The notes under the pieces were generated by a model, which was not told the DNA's origin, did not search any database, and saw only the letters and a program-made list of their open reading frames with translations. 64,000 bases of DNA from Planctomycetota bacterium (GTDB lineage: Bacteria; Planctomycetota; Planctomycetia; Gemmatales; Gemmataceae): contig JACPPF010000023.1 of assembly GCA_016191165.1 (NCBI GenBank), positions 62,001 to 126,000 on the forward strand. Reading direction: 5' to 3'. The position numbers and the translations under genes were made by a program. Positions 35,327-44,315 of this stretch are shown one piece after another; position 1 is the stretch's first letter; every line of letters starts with the position of its first letter.

Positions 35327-36241
35327 CTATTCGATGGTGTTGTTCTGCCCATCCCACATGCCGCCGGCATACTGGAATTGGTACCAGTGGGTGCCGAACC
35401 ACTGCGTGGACGTGCCGCCCTCGGTCTTCAAAGGCCGAACGGAGCCATCACACCAGGCGAAGTGTACAAAGCCCGTGTGCGTGCTGCCGAAGGAATACCA
35501 CTGGGACGGGGTGATCAGATCCCACGCGGTGGCCATACACCCAGAGCCCATCCAGGAAAGGTTGAACTGCCGATTCGCGGGCAACTCGGGGCCGCCAAGG
35601 ACTTCTCCGTAAGCGATGGTGTTGGAGGTGCCGTCGGGAATCTTCGGCAATGGAACGCGAACGTTGGGAACGAACGGTCCCTGGTATTGGCGGTAGAAGG
35701 AGTTGTTGGAATTCCCGATCGCGCCGGCGCTGGCCATGTAATTGGTCCGGCCAAGATTGTAGTTCGTACCCCAATAGCCAAGCGTGATGGTGGTGGAATT
35801 GGGAATCACAAAGACGTAGGCCGAGCTATACGGCGCCTGCCCACCAGCGGAGTCGGTCGGGCAAATAAACGCGGGGATCGTGTAGAACGCGGCATTCCAG
35901 GAGGCGCCATTGCCCCACCAGCTGCCGCCGCTGTTGTCGAGTTTGAACATGGCCGACGGAATCTGGCGATAGATGGCGTCCTGTTCAACATAAGGAAGCA
36001 GAAACGGCAAATGACCCAGGCCGGCATACAGGCCGCCGGGGGGCAGCGCCTTGTTGGCGCTGTCGTAGTTGTGCGCCGCAAGAGCGATCTGCTTCAGATT
36101 GTTCTGACACGTCGTCCGATTGGCAGCCTCGCGCACCTTTTGCACGGCAGGCACCAACAGGGCGATCAGGATCGCGATAATCGCGATCACCACCAGCAAC
36201 TCGATCAACGTAAAACCGGGTCGACGCTTCAGGGTTCTCAT
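35327..36241 (-). CDS. DUF1559 prepilin-like protein
   Basis: A 304-residue protein. A type IV prepilin/pseudopilin start ([20 protein letters not shown]) is followed by [22 protein letters not shown] and the DUF1559 core ending with the H-x-G-x-V/F-x-F-CDGSV motif ([19 protein letters not shown]). The ATG at 36241 has GAGGTG upstream; a longer frame starts at 36286. DUF1559 proteins are enormously amplified in planctomycetes; role unproven, thought to be pseudopilins. It precedes a small lipoprotein gene, and a second family member lies at 46721. Confidence 0.93.
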   Translation of the reverse strand: MRTLKRRPGFTLIELLVVIAIIAILIALLVPAVQKVREAANRTTCQNNLKQIALAAHNYDSANKALPPGGLYAGLGHLPFLLPYVEQDAIYRQIPSAMFKLDNSGGSWWGNGASWNAAFYTIPAFICPTDSAGGQAPYSSAYVFVIPNSTTITLGYWGTNYNLGRTNYMASAGAIGNSNNSFYRQYQGPFVPNVRVPLPKIPDGTSNTIAYGEVLGGPELPANRQFNLSWMGSGCMATAWDLITPSQWYSFGSTHTGFVHFAWCDGSVRPLKTEGGTSTQWFGTHWYQFQYAGGMWDGQNNTIE

Positions 36242-36429
36242 GGACACACCTCGTGGATTATGGAGAGAAAAAAACAATGACTCCAATTCAAACAGGTACG
36301 TTTATGGTCGAAACCACTGGGAGGGATTTATGAAAACTTAATAATAATATTAAGGTATTGAGGTGTTTTGCAAGAGGAAAATTGGGAAGGAAAGGAAGAT
36401 TTTCTGTTTTTTTTCCCAGATCTTCATGT

Positions 36430-36479
36430 GAAAAACGCCGGAGGCGTTCTCTTTTTCAAGGAGAAACGGCTCCGGCGTG
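36430..36479 (-). terminator. Intrinsic terminator downstream of rimI
   Basis: Read on the minus strand, ACGCCGGAG(C)CGTT... pairs with ...AACG(C)CTCCGGCGT over about 17 bp with single bulges, followed by TTTTTCAC. It begins about 57 bases after the rimI stop at 36536 and is oriented to end that transcript before the DUF1559 promoter. Confidence 0.82.
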
Positions 36480-36535
36480 GCCCGGTTAAAAATCATTAAG
36501 GGGGCAAAACCGCCCAGAAACAGAGGGTTTTCGGG

Positions 36536-37069
36536 TCAATTTTCCTCATACTGGGCAATGCGATTGACGGTTTCCTCATGGTCATCGCCGATCTCGTCGC
36601 CGAAGCGGTATTCCATCAAAAACGCGTCCTCGCCGGTGTCTTCGTAAAAACTGCGAAGCACACGCAACGCGCGGAACTCCTGGCGACGGAAGAACAGCTG
36701 CGCGTGCAAGTTGGTTTCGCGCACCTCAAGGGTGATGCGCGTCCGCCGATGGCTGGACAATTTGCTGATGAGCTTTGCGACCATCTGCCCGCCGATCGCC
36801 AGACGGCGCCAGGCGGGATGGACCGCGAAATTGAGGATGTGCAGCTTGTTCTTGTGCAGCTCGTAGATCATGAAGCCTACGACTTTTTCCCCATGCTCGG
36901 CGACCATGCCGATGCAGTTGCGCTGACGCAGGCAGCGCAGGAAATCCTCCTCGCTCCAGGCGAATTCAAAGCTGAGTTGTTCGGCCTGAAGGACTTCCGG
37001 CATATCGCGACGAATCATCCAGCGGATATGAACCCGCGCTTGTTCTTTCTCTGTTCGGCCCGCGTTCAT
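36536..37069 (-). CDS. rimI: RimI-like ribosomal protein S18 N-acetyltransferase
   Basis: A 177-residue GNAT acetyltransferase. VHIRWMIRRDMPEVLQAEQLSFEFAWSEEDF is the usual RimI opening, VVGFMIYE and LHILNFAVHPAWRRLAIGGQMVAKLI carry the acetyl-CoA loop (here RRLAIGG, close to the Q/RxxGxG/A pattern) and ETNLHAQLFFRRQEFRALRVLRSFYE the C-terminal half. The start at 37069 has GGGGAGGTG upstream; 37126 is a weaker alternative. Substrate (S18 or others) is inferred. It ends in an intrinsic terminator and stands alone. Confidence 0.9.
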   Translation of the reverse strand: MNAGRTEKEQARVHIRWMIRRDMPEVLQAEQLSFEFAWSEEDFLRCLRQRNCIGMVAEHGEKVVGFMIYELHKNKLHILNFAVHPAWRRLAIGGQMVAKLISKLSSHRRTRITLEVRETNLHAQLFFRRQEFRALRVLRSFYEDTGEDAFLMEYRFGDEIGDDHEETVNRIAQYEEN

Positions 37070-37686
37070 CTTCACACCTCCCCTTTCCGCGTCGAACGAG
37101 GCCCCCTCCAATGGCGCCTCATCCATGCACGCGGTTCACTTCCGTGTTTTTCGGTCACGCATCCTGCAGGGTCGGCATGACGGTGGCCCCGCGCAGCCGC
37201 CGGGAGCGGCGCCGGTGCTCTTGGAACATCATGGGCCGAAATAGTAACAATGCCTGCCATTCGGCTCAAGGTCAACCGACCGTGTGTTAGAGAACCCTGT
37301 TGCGGCGTGTCAATGCAACCGCGCCAGCGAGATCAATACCTGCGCCGTTCGTCGCGAGACAGCAAAGATTTGGAAAAAGGGGGATTCCCTTCCCCTTTTG
37401 CCAGCCTTCGTGGCTGTCCGTTCCTTGGCAAATCGGTATGAAAATGCTCAACAGCCCAAAGGATACCGACTCGGCCGCTCGACGCAAAGATAAATTTTCA
37501 AAAAAACTACTTTTGCTTTTTGTCAATCGTTCTTCCCCGGACGTTTCTTCATCGGGCTTCCCCACGTACTCCCACCGAGAAAGAAATCATTTCGTCAAGG
37601 GTGTGCCCCTTATAGCAAGTGGCTTCACGTGTACAACACCAGTTCTTCACATCAACGGCTGGCGTTGTATCAACGGCCGCGGGCGG
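37070..37686. other. 617-base gap, no convincing gene
   Basis: The region left of rimI's start toward the DUF11 stop. A 24-codon Arg-rich frame with ATG exists on the minus strand near 37160-37235 (MFQEHRRRSRRLRG), but has no support beyond its start. The right half is AT-richer than the surroundings (37480-37640) and may hold the rimI promoter or the end of the DUF11 transcript. No terminator, tRNA or repeat was seen. Confidence 0.4.
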
Positions 37687-39909
37687 TCAACGGGGTACAA
37701 CGATCGTGCGTACTTCCCGTTGAATCGGCAAGCGAATCTGATCGCTGACGATCGACACGCGCACGCGCTGATCGCGATCGGCGTTGGGCTGGGCGACGAC
37801 CCACACGCGGCAGGTCGCCGTCCCCTGCCCTGCGAGCGAGGCGATCGGATCGAACACCAAGTTTTCCCCATGAATCGTGTAGCGCGTACCGCCCTCGGCC
37901 TTCTTCGCCAGCAGGCCCGGTGGAAATCGCACCTCGAGTTTCACGTTCGTCGCCGCCGCCGTGCCTGCATTGGTAATTTGAATGTCATACAAGGTCTCCG
38001 CGCCGACCTCGATCACCGCGTCGCGCTTGACGACACGAAGGGACAAGTCGGCCACGCCATCGAGCCGAATCACCCCCGTTGACTGTTGTTCCGAAAGACC
38101 GTCGGCCTTGACTTGCACGATATTCTGATGTTCCCCCGCGCGGTTCCCACGCAAACGAACAACCAACGTCTTCGATTCTCCGGCCGGAAGATCCAGGAGC
38201 CAGAAAACGGTTCGACTGTTCGCCTGATAAAGACCGCGATCGCTGGCGGCCACGAAATCGAGCCCCTCCGGGAGGCGGTCCGACACCGCGATGTTCCGCA
38301 ACGTGGCGCCGGTGGGATTTGCGACTTCGATGCGGAGGTCGCCATCGCGGCCGAGAAACATGCGCGTGGTCGTCGGTTGCTGGACTCTCAGAGTGTCCCC
38401 GCTGACCTCCACGATGGCGCTCGCGGAGGCCTCAACGCCGCCTGTCGTGACCTTGATCTGGACGGTATGGCGCCCTGGCTTCGTTGCCAGCACCGGCATG
38501 TCGAGGGTTCGAGCCTCGCCGGGTGCAATCAACAGGTCAACCTTGCCCTCGATCTGGCGTTCTTCGTGGGTGCCCTTGTCATCTTTGATTTGCATGGCAA
38601 GCCCCAGAGGCAAGTTGCCGCTCAGCACGAAACTCAAGAGGCTCTTGAGTGATTGATTGTGGATGCGCACCTTGAAAACTCCGGTCTTACCCACGACGAT
38701 CGAATTTGGCGGCAGCAGTTGAACCTTGAAGGGCGTTGCCTCGGTTCGGGGCACGGCGACCTCTGCCGGCGCGTCGCTTTCGTCGCCTGAGGAAATGCCT
38801 AGCCGCAGGCGTTGCGGAATCTTGACCTCCAACGCCGATTGCAACAGCATGCGAAATGTTTGTTCGCTGCGCGGCTCCAGTCCGGTTAGCACCCACGTTG
38901 CCCGGCCGCCCTGGACCGTAGGCATCGGATCGGCGGAAACGATCCGGACGTTGGCGGGTAGGTCGTCCTCAACGAGGACTTTCGCCGCCACGCCGGGGCC
39001 CAAATTACGGACCACGATCGAATATTCCTGCGACTGCCCGGCGCGCAGCACCGCGGCGCCCTGCTTCGCCACGAAAACACTGGGCGCCTGCGCGGATGCC
39101 AGAGCGTTCGTCTTCAACGGGACCAAATCCGGCGCTCCCCGCGATGGCAGGGGCGGCATGGTTCCTGAAATGGACTGGATGGACCGCGAAACCGGCGCCG
39201 CCCCAACGCCCGAACCGGAGCGGATTGGCACAAACGCCTTCGGCCTGGCTGGGGTTTGTGTCGGCTTCTTCGCCTCGATGTTGGGTTGCTGGATGATAAT
39301 TTCCTGCTTGCTCGGCGGTGACACTTGCTTTGGGAGTTCGACCGACGGCAGGGCCAGCGGCCCCTTTTCTTTTGGCGGATCGGCTACCTTCTCCGTCGGC
39401 GGCGGAATATCAACCGGCTTTACCGGGACCGGCGGCGGAATTAAGATGGGCGGCGTCTCGGACTCCACCACGCCAGGCGCCCCGGCATGAGGGATCGGCG
39501 GACCCATTGGTTGCGTCAAAACCTTCGATTCAACCGCGGGCGACGGCAACAGGTTCAGCGGAATCACGACCTTTTCGAGGTTCGGCGGTGGAATGTCCCC
39601 CGGTTTCTTTTTGCTTTCCAGGACCAGCGGCGCCTCGTACACTTCCCGCGGGATGATCAATTTCGGATTGCCATTCGTGGTCCCGTGGAGCGGGAGCGTC
39701 TCGCCCGGGTATTCCACGGTCTTCTGCTTTCCCACCACGGGCAGCGCTGCGGAGGGCGCATTCTTCCTGGGCAGCACCGGCGGCGGCGCGAACACCGGGC
39801 CGCCCTCTTGCGCGACAACGCCGCCCCAGACAACGCACGCCACGCTGCCGAGAACCCAAGCGAACATCAGAGTTAGCCGGACTCGCCTCACGAAATTTGA
39901 CTCCGTCAC
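37687..39909 (-). CDS. Large secreted DUF11-repeat protein
   Basis: A 740-residue exported protein. A GTG at 39909 overlaps the stop of the MazG-like gene (GTGA), and the resulting N-terminus (RRVRLTLMFAWVLGSVACVVWGGVVAQ) is a good signal peptide; a start at 40029 is unlikely. Residues 30-290 are proline-rich and low complexity. Then come about four DUF11/CARDB-like repeats: LRAGQSQEYSIVVRNLGPGVAAKV, VGKTGVFKVRIHNQS, DLRIEVANPTGATLRNIAVSDRLPEGLDF and ETLYDIQITNAGTAAATNVKLEVRFPPGL. DUF11 proteins are surface or matrix components; a physiological role is unknown. No anchoring motif is seen. Confidence 0.86.
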   Translation of the reverse strand: MTESNFVRRVRLTLMFAWVLGSVACVVWGGVVAQEGGPVFAPPPVLPRKNAPSAALPVVGKQKTVEYPGETLPLHGTTNGNPKLIIPREVYEAPLVLESKKKPGDIPPPNLEKVVIPLNLLPSPAVESKVLTQPMGPPIPHAGAPGVVESETPPILIPPPVPVKPVDIPPPTEKVADPPKEKGPLALPSVELPKQVSPPSKQEIIIQQPNIEAKKPTQTPARPKAFVPIRSGSGVGAAPVSRSIQSISGTMPPLPSRGAPDLVPLKTNALASAQAPSVFVAKQGAAVLRAGQSQEYSIVVRNLGPGVAAKVLVEDDLPANVRIVSADPMPTVQGGRATWVLTGLEPRSEQTFRMLLQSALEVKIPQRLRLGISSGDESDAPAEVAVPRTEATPFKVQLLPPNSIVVGKTGVFKVRIHNQSLKSLLSFVLSGNLPLGLAMQIKDDKGTHEERQIEGKVDLLIAPGEARTLDMPVLATKPGRHTVQIKVTTGGVEASASAIVEVSGDTLRVQQPTTTRMFLGRDGDLRIEVANPTGATLRNIAVSDRLPEGLDFVAASDRGLYQANSRTVFWLLDLPAGESKTLVVRLRGNRAGEHQNIVQVKADGLSEQQSTGVIRLDGVADLSLRVVKRDAVIEVGAETLYDIQITNAGTAAATNVKLEVRFPPGLLAKKAEGGTRYTIHGENLVFDPIASLAGQGTATCRVWVVAQPNADRDQRVRVSIVSDQIRLPIQREVRTIVVPR

Positions 39910-40259
39910 GCCTCGAACTTTCCCTTGTATTTCTCCGCGGGATACTTCACCGCGTTTTTCACCATTTTGGTTCGCAACGCCTCGCTCAGGTCGACGCCGA
40001 TGACGTTGCTCAGGTTGAGCAGGTAACAAAACACGTCGGCCATCTCGTCGGTGATCGCCTGGCGTCGGGCCGGGTCGCTGGCGGCGTCATACGATGCGGG
40101 CAAATCGAGCCAGAGGAAGCATTCCATCAACTCGGCCGCCTCCACGGCGATCCCCATGGCGAGATTCTTCGGGCTATGGAACTGCTGCCAGGCCCGTTCG
40201 TCCACGAAGGCGCGAACCACATCTTTCAATTCGCCAAGCGTGGTCACCGAGTCGGGCAT
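39906..40259 (-). CDS. MazG-like nucleotide pyrophosphohydrolase (dCTPase-like)
   Basis: A 117-residue all-alpha protein. LAMGIAVEAAELMECFLWL and DEMADVFCYLLNLSNVIG provide the E-x-x-E ... D/E-x-x-D metal motif of MazG and the RS21-C6/DCTPP1 branch, which hydrolyse dCTP or other (d)NTPs to monophosphates. Start 40259 with GAGGAGG upstream; longer frame to 40334 is unlikely. The stop overlaps the GTG of the DUF11 gene, an unexpected coupling of a nucleotide-pool enzyme to a surface protein. Confidence 0.9.
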   Translation of the reverse strand: MPDSVTTLGELKDVVRAFVDERAWQQFHSPKNLAMGIAVEAAELMECFLWLDLPASYDAASDPARRQAITDEMADVFCYLLNLSNVIGVDLSEALRTKMVKNAVKYPAEKYKGKFEA

Positions 40260-40389
40260 CGGCCCCTCCTCTGTCAAGGACCATCCCCCTTTGCCGCAGG
40301 CGCCCCAATTGCCCCCGGCCTGGGGATTACGCATTTTTTCATTACCTTGAGAAGCGGCCGACTATACCCCTGATCTTGTATCTGTCAAG

Positions 40390-40409
40390 CCGATGGTGAA
40401 ACTTCACCA
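40390..40409. promoter_or_regulatory. 20-bp palindrome upstream of the MazG-like gene, possible operator
   Basis: GATGGTGAA and its exact complement TTCACCATC, separated by AC. It lies about 130 bases upstream of the MazG-like start in the divergent gap, next to GATCTTGTATCTGTC, which is promoter-like when read leftward. Perfect arms of 9 bp suggest a dimeric regulator site, but no regulator gene adjoins it. Confidence 0.45.
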
Positions 40410-40462
40410 TCCTTGGTGCTGGCCAGGGTTTCTGGGGGTGGGTTTGCGAAAAGCGGCATGAT

Positions 40463-40535
40463 GTGAGAAGTCCTCCCGTAACCACATGCCATGAATTAGC
40501 AATAGGTTGCGTTGTTTTTTTTGAGGACTTCTCAC
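40463..40535. repeat. 73-bp element bounded by 13-bp inverted repeats
   Basis: GTGAGAAGTCCTC at 40463-40475 and its exact complement at 40523-40535, with a 47-base interior that ends in an 8-T run directly before the right arm. It could be a remnant of a small mobile element or an RNA structure. No flanking target duplication was found. Confidence 0.6.
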
Positions 40536-40707
40536 GGGGCGCGGGGGGTATCCCGACCCGGATAGCCCGGCAACCCGGGTTGACCTGCCTGGTTGCCGTC
40601 ATTTGAACCCGGCCTCCGATTGCAAAAAGCGCTGAGGTGAGCGCCGTCAGCGCGGCGCCTTTGGGGTTCATATTTTCGTTGGCCAGCCATTGTGATAAAG
40701 TGAACGC

Positions 40708-41196
40708 ATGGCAAGCGCCAAGAAGCAAACGAAGGAAAAAGAGGATCTGCAATCGATCTGCCGGAATCGTCGCGCCTATCACGAATATGAAATTTCCGAT
40801 ACGCTGGAGTGCGGCATCGTCCTGACCGGCACGGAGGTGAAGAGTCTGCGCGAGCGAGCGGCGAGCCTTGAGGAAGCCTACGCCAAGCTCGATGGCGGCG
40901 AAGTTTGGCTGATCGGCAGCGATATTCCCGAATACACAATGGGCAATCGGCTCAATCACAAACCGAAGCGCCCGCGCAAGCTGCTGCTGCACAAGCGCGA
41001 GATCGCCAAGTTCGCGGGCAAGGCGTCGCAGCAGGGATTCACGCTGATTCCGCTGCGGCTCTATTTCAAACAAGGCCGGGCCAAGGTGGAAATCGCCGTC
41101 GCCCGCGGCAAGAAGCTGTACGACAAGCGCGAGACCAAAAAGAAGGCGGAGGCCGCCAAGGAAATCCGCAAGGCGATGAAACATCGCCAGCGCTAG
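40708..41196 (+). CDS. smpB: SsrA-binding protein SmpB
   Basis: A 162-residue tmRNA-binding factor needed for ribosome rescue. NRRAYHEYEISDTLECGIVLTGTEVKSLRERAASLEEAYAKL, the conserved NHKPKRPRKLLLHKREI and the basic end ARGKKLYDKRETKKKAEAAKEIRKAMKHRQR are standard SmpB. The N-terminal 15 residues are Lys-rich. It stands alone and is followed by a long hairpin repeat. No tmRNA gene is in the window. Confidence 0.97.
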   Translation: MASAKKQTKEKEDLQSICRNRRAYHEYEISDTLECGIVLTGTEVKSLRERAASLEEAYAKLDGGEVWLIGSDIPEYTMGNRLNHKPKRPRKLLLHKREIAKFAGKASQQGFTLIPLRLYFKQGRAKVEIAVARGKKLYDKRETKKKAEAAKEIRKAMKHRQR

Positions 41197-41226
41197 CGGT
41201 TAGGCGAGCGACAGATCTTGATTTGC

Positions 41227-41293
41227 CCACGAGCCGCGACCGTCAGGGAGCGGGATGACCGGGAACCCGCTCCCTGACGGTTGCGGCTCGTGG
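41227..41293. repeat. 28-bp-arm hairpin repeat after smpB
   Basis: Arms CCACGAGCCGCGACCGTCAGGGAGCGGG (28 bases, first 20 CCACGAGCCGCGACCGTCAG) and complement, one G-T pair, 11-base loop. A 22-base piece of one arm (GCTCCCTGACGGT(C/T)GCGGCTCGT) recurs at 60072-60093 inside the DUF1501 gene, so it is a dispersed family. No T-run. Confidence 0.8.
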
Positions 41294-41367
41294 TTGGCCA
41301 TTTTTTGCCGGCCGCCTGCAGTTAGCGACGCTTCGCAGAAGCCTCGCTACGGTCATGGAGGACCCCG

Positions 41368-42399
41368 ATGCGAATCACCGCGCTGGTGAAGAGCCGCGAT
41401 CATGTCTGCTGCCGATACCGGGTGGCGGCGTATCGCGCGCACCTGGAGTCGCGCGGCCATCCCCTGGAGATTCGCCCCTGGTCGGGCGGCTGGTTTTATC
41501 AGCAATTGTTTCCCTCCTTCACCTATCGATTCGATACCCTGCTGATCCAGCGGCGACTCCTGCCCGCGTGGCAACTCCGCCGCTTGCGTCGCGGCGTACG
41601 CCATTTGATCTACGATTTCGACGACTCCATCTTTCTGCACAGTTCCTATCACCCCGATGGCCAGGGGTGCCCGCGTCGTTTCGAACAGTTTCGGCACATG
41701 ATTCAGACCGCCGATGCCGTGATCGCAGGCAACGAGTTTCTCCGCGAACAAGCCGAGGCGTTCGCCGCGCCGGACAAAGTCTTTTGCATCCCAACTTGCG
41801 TCGATGTCGATCGCTATGCGCTGGCGCAGCACGCGGAGGATGATCTCGAAGTCACGCTCGCCTGGATCGGTTCCGCCAGCACGCTGCGCGGACTGGAACG
41901 CAATCGCGAACTTCTGGAACAGCTAGGCCAGCGCATTCCCAACCTTCGGCTGCGCGTCATCTGCAATCGTGCTCTGTCGCTCCATCATCTGCCGATCGAT
42001 TTCAGACCGTGGAGTGAGGCCACCGAGACCGACGACCTGGCCCAGAGCGACATCGGCATCAGCTGGGTCCCCGACGACGCCTGGAGCGCGGGGAAGTGCG
42101 GGCTCAAGGTGCTGCAATACATGGCTGCCGGGTTGCCCGTGGTCGCTAACTCGGTAGGCGTACAGAAGGACCTCATTCGGCATGGGGAAACCGGCTTCCT
42201 GGCGGACTCCTTCCAGGATTGGCAGGACGCCATCGCCTGGCTCGCGCGCGATCCGGTCCTGCGCCGCCGTATGGGCGCCGCCGGACGGGCGCGCGTCGAG
42301 GCCGATTTCCACGTCGCGCGCGGGGCCGAACGGCTGGAAGACTTGTTGCGAACCATGGAACCTACCGCTCCGCGCGGGGCAAGCCCCGTGGCTAAATGA
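41368..42399 (+). CDS. GT4-type glycosyltransferase
   Basis: A 343-residue GT-B fold enzyme. N-terminal segment RYRVAAYRAHLESRGH; LIYDFDDSIFLH; DAVIAGNEFLREQA; IPTCVDVDRY; LAWIGSAST; and the C-terminal donor region GKCGLKVLQYMAAGLPVVANSVGVQKDLIRHGETGFLA, resembling the E-x7-E region of GT4 although the first Glu is replaced by Lys/Cys. Substrates unknown; LPS or cell-surface glycan likely. GGAGG precedes the ATG. Its last residues (APRGASPVAK) come from a GGGGCAAGCCCC repeat. The stop overlaps the kinase-like start (ATGA). Confidence 0.9.
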   Translation: MRITALVKSRDHVCCRYRVAAYRAHLESRGHPLEIRPWSGGWFYQQLFPSFTYRFDTLLIQRRLLPAWQLRRLRRGVRHLIYDFDDSIFLHSSYHPDGQGCPRRFEQFRHMIQTADAVIAGNEFLREQAEAFAAPDKVFCIPTCVDVDRYALAQHAEDDLEVTLAWIGSASTLRGLERNRELLEQLGQRIPNLRLRVICNRALSLHHLPIDFRPWSEATETDDLAQSDIGISWVPDDAWSAGKCGLKVLQYMAAGLPVVANSVGVQKDLIRHGETGFLADSFQDWQDAIAWLARDPVLRRRMGAAGRARVEADFHVARGAERLEDLLRTMEPTAPRGASPVAK

Positions 42400-44189
42400 A
42401 AGAGTTGTCGATGAATGCCTGGCTGCAATCCCTGACGCAACTTTCGCTCGCCGGTTTTCGCTGGTCGCTCGCCGGTGATTTGCGCGCCAAGCTCCTTGAC
42501 GAGGGCGGGCTCCGCTTGCCCGAATGGCTGCGGTCTGGCCAGGCGAGCATCGTCAAGCAGGGGCCGCACCGTATTGTCTATCGCGTCGAGTTGCCTGGCC
42601 TCAACTTTTATGTGAAGCACAACTTCGTTCACGATCAGGCGGCCTGGCTGCGCCAGCTCGTTCGGCCCAGCAAGGCGCGCATCGAGTTCGAGCGCGTGCT
42701 CGCCGCCACCGAGCGCGGCATCCCCACGGTCGCGCCGCTGGCGCTGGCCGAGCAGGAGGCAGGCGTTGGTTCCGGCGAGAGCATCCTGATCACCCAGAGC
42801 CTGGACCATTGCATCCCGTTGCACTACTTCCTGGCCGCCGTCCTGCCAACTTTCACCGAACCGCGCGCGGCCCGGCTGCGCCAGCACCTGGCCAGCGAAC
42901 TTGGCAAACTGGTTGCCAAGGTTCACGACGCCGGCATCCTGCATCACGACCTGCACGCCGCCAACTTGCTGGTACGGCTTGCCGAGGACGATCGCATCGA
43001 ACTGTTTGTCATCGATCTCCTCGCCGTCAAGGTCGGGCCGCCGCTCGACTGGCAGACGAGCCGCGAAAACCTGGTGATGATCAACTGCTGGTTCGCCCTG
43101 CGCGTTCAACGGGCGGATCGGCTGCGTTTCTGGAAGGCCTACTTCGAGGCGCGCAACCTGGGGGCGTGGCGCCGCGACGCCTATGGCCATAAGCCCTATG
43201 CCGAGGAACTAAACGAGATTGAGGAGCTGAGCTGGCGGCGCAACGTCCGCTTTTGGCAGCGTCGCGACAAGCGCTGCCTGGCCAACAATCGGTACTATCG
43301 CAAAGTTCAGGGCCGCATAACCGTGGGGCATGCGGTCACGGAGATCGCCCCGCCCGATATCGCCCGCCTGGCGGCCGACCCGGATGCGCCATTTCGCGAT
43401 CCGGGCGCGCGGATGCTGAAGGAGTCCCCGTCATCCACGGTGATCGAGATGGATTTCCCGGTCAACGGGCAAATCCGCCGCGTGATCTACAAACGCTTTC
43501 GTGTCACGTCGATCAAGGATCCGCTGGCGTCGCTTTTTCGTTTGACGCCGGCGCTGCGTTCCTGGATCCACGGCCAGGGCTTTCGCGAGCGCGGTCTGCC
43601 GACGGCCCGGCCTTTCGTGATTCTGCACCGCCGCCGCTTCGGCATGATGCACGAAGGCTATCTCCTCACGGAGCGTATCGCCCATGCCGACGATTTGCAC
43701 GACGCCTTCGCCGGGCTGGAGTTCCTGCCGGCCAGGCAACGAATTCCGCTGGTGCGCCGGCTCATCGAGCGCGTCGCGCGGACCATTCGCGCGCTGCATC
43801 AGCGCCGCCTGTCCCATCGCGATCTTAAGGCCGCCAACATCCTGGTGCGGCGCTGGGACGCGCCCGCGGATGAGCCCTCCGCCTATTCCCAGGACATTCA
43901 GAACCTTCTCTACATGCCCGAAAGCGCGGTTTGGCTGATCGACCTTGTGGGCGTCGAAAGCTTTCGAGACCTGTCGCTACCGCGCCGCGTGCAAAATCTT
44001 TCGCGCTTGAACGCCAGTTTCATTCAGAATAGCGCCGTCACGCGGACCGATCGGCTGCGCTTTCTGTTCACCTATCTTAACTGCGGCGCTTTTGGTCGAT
44101 GCGACTGGAAAAGCTGGTGGAAAAAAATCGATCAGGCAACGCAGAGAAAAATCGAGCGCAACTTACGACGGGGCAAGCCTCTTTCGTAA
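42396..44189 (+). CDS. Tandem WaaP/Kdo-kinase-like protein
   Basis: A 597-residue protein made of two lipopolysaccharide kinase-type domains. Domain 1 (about 1-270): NFYVKHNFV, HHDLHAANLLVR (catalytic loop) and FVIDLLAV (metal Asp). Domain 2 (about 330-590): VIYKRFRVTS, SHRDLKAANILVRR and WLIDLVGVES. Both copies keep Lys, Asp/Asn and Asp. Single-domain relatives phosphorylate heptose or Kdo of LPS. The doubled form and its 4-base overlap with the glycosyltransferase suggest surface glycan modification, possibly at two positions. No signal peptide. Confidence 0.89.
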   Translation: MKELSMNAWLQSLTQLSLAGFRWSLAGDLRAKLLDEGGLRLPEWLRSGQASIVKQGPHRIVYRVELPGLNFYVKHNFVHDQAAWLRQLVRPSKARIEFERVLAATERGIPTVAPLALAEQEAGVGSGESILITQSLDHCIPLHYFLAAVLPTFTEPRAARLRQHLASELGKLVAKVHDAGILHHDLHAANLLVRLAEDDRIELFVIDLLAVKVGPPLDWQTSRENLVMINCWFALRVQRADRLRFWKAYFEARNLGAWRRDAYGHKPYAEELNEIEELSWRRNVRFWQRRDKRCLANNRYYRKVQGRITVGHAVTEIAPPDIARLAADPDAPFRDPGARMLKESPSSTVIEMDFPVNGQIRRVIYKRFRVTSIKDPLASLFRLTPALRSWIHGQGFRERGLPTARPFVILHRRRFGMMHEGYLLTERIAHADDLHDAFAGLEFLPARQRIPLVRRLIERVARTIRALHQRRLSHRDLKAANILVRRWDAPADEPSAYSQDIQNLLYMPESAVWLIDLVGVESFRDLSLPRRVQNLSRLNASFIQNSAVTRTDRLRFLFTYLNCGAFGRCDWKSWWKKIDQATQRKIERNLRRGKPLS

Positions 44190-44315
44190 CCCCCGCACTT
44201 TCCCGCAAGATTCCGGGTTTTCCCGTCGATTCCTCTTGTGGGATCGGCTTTTTCCGCATACTATTCGCGACCCGGACCGGGACACGGAAATCGGGCGTTG
44301 AACGATGGGGAACGC

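Larger units (their letters stand above)
40260..40707. other. 448-base divergent gap with two inverted repeats
   Basis: Between the leftward MazG-like gene and rightward smpB. It holds a 20-bp palindrome and a 13-bp inverted repeat pair (separate entries). Otherwise I see no gene. The GC-rich stretch 40536-40680 has no recognisable structure; a promoter for smpB is expected near 40680. Confidence 0.5.

Noticed and set aside
37160-37235. 24-codon Arg-rich peptide on the minus strand
   Set aside because: No RBS and no conserved feature; S21-like or L34-like ribosomal protein identity was considered and not supported.
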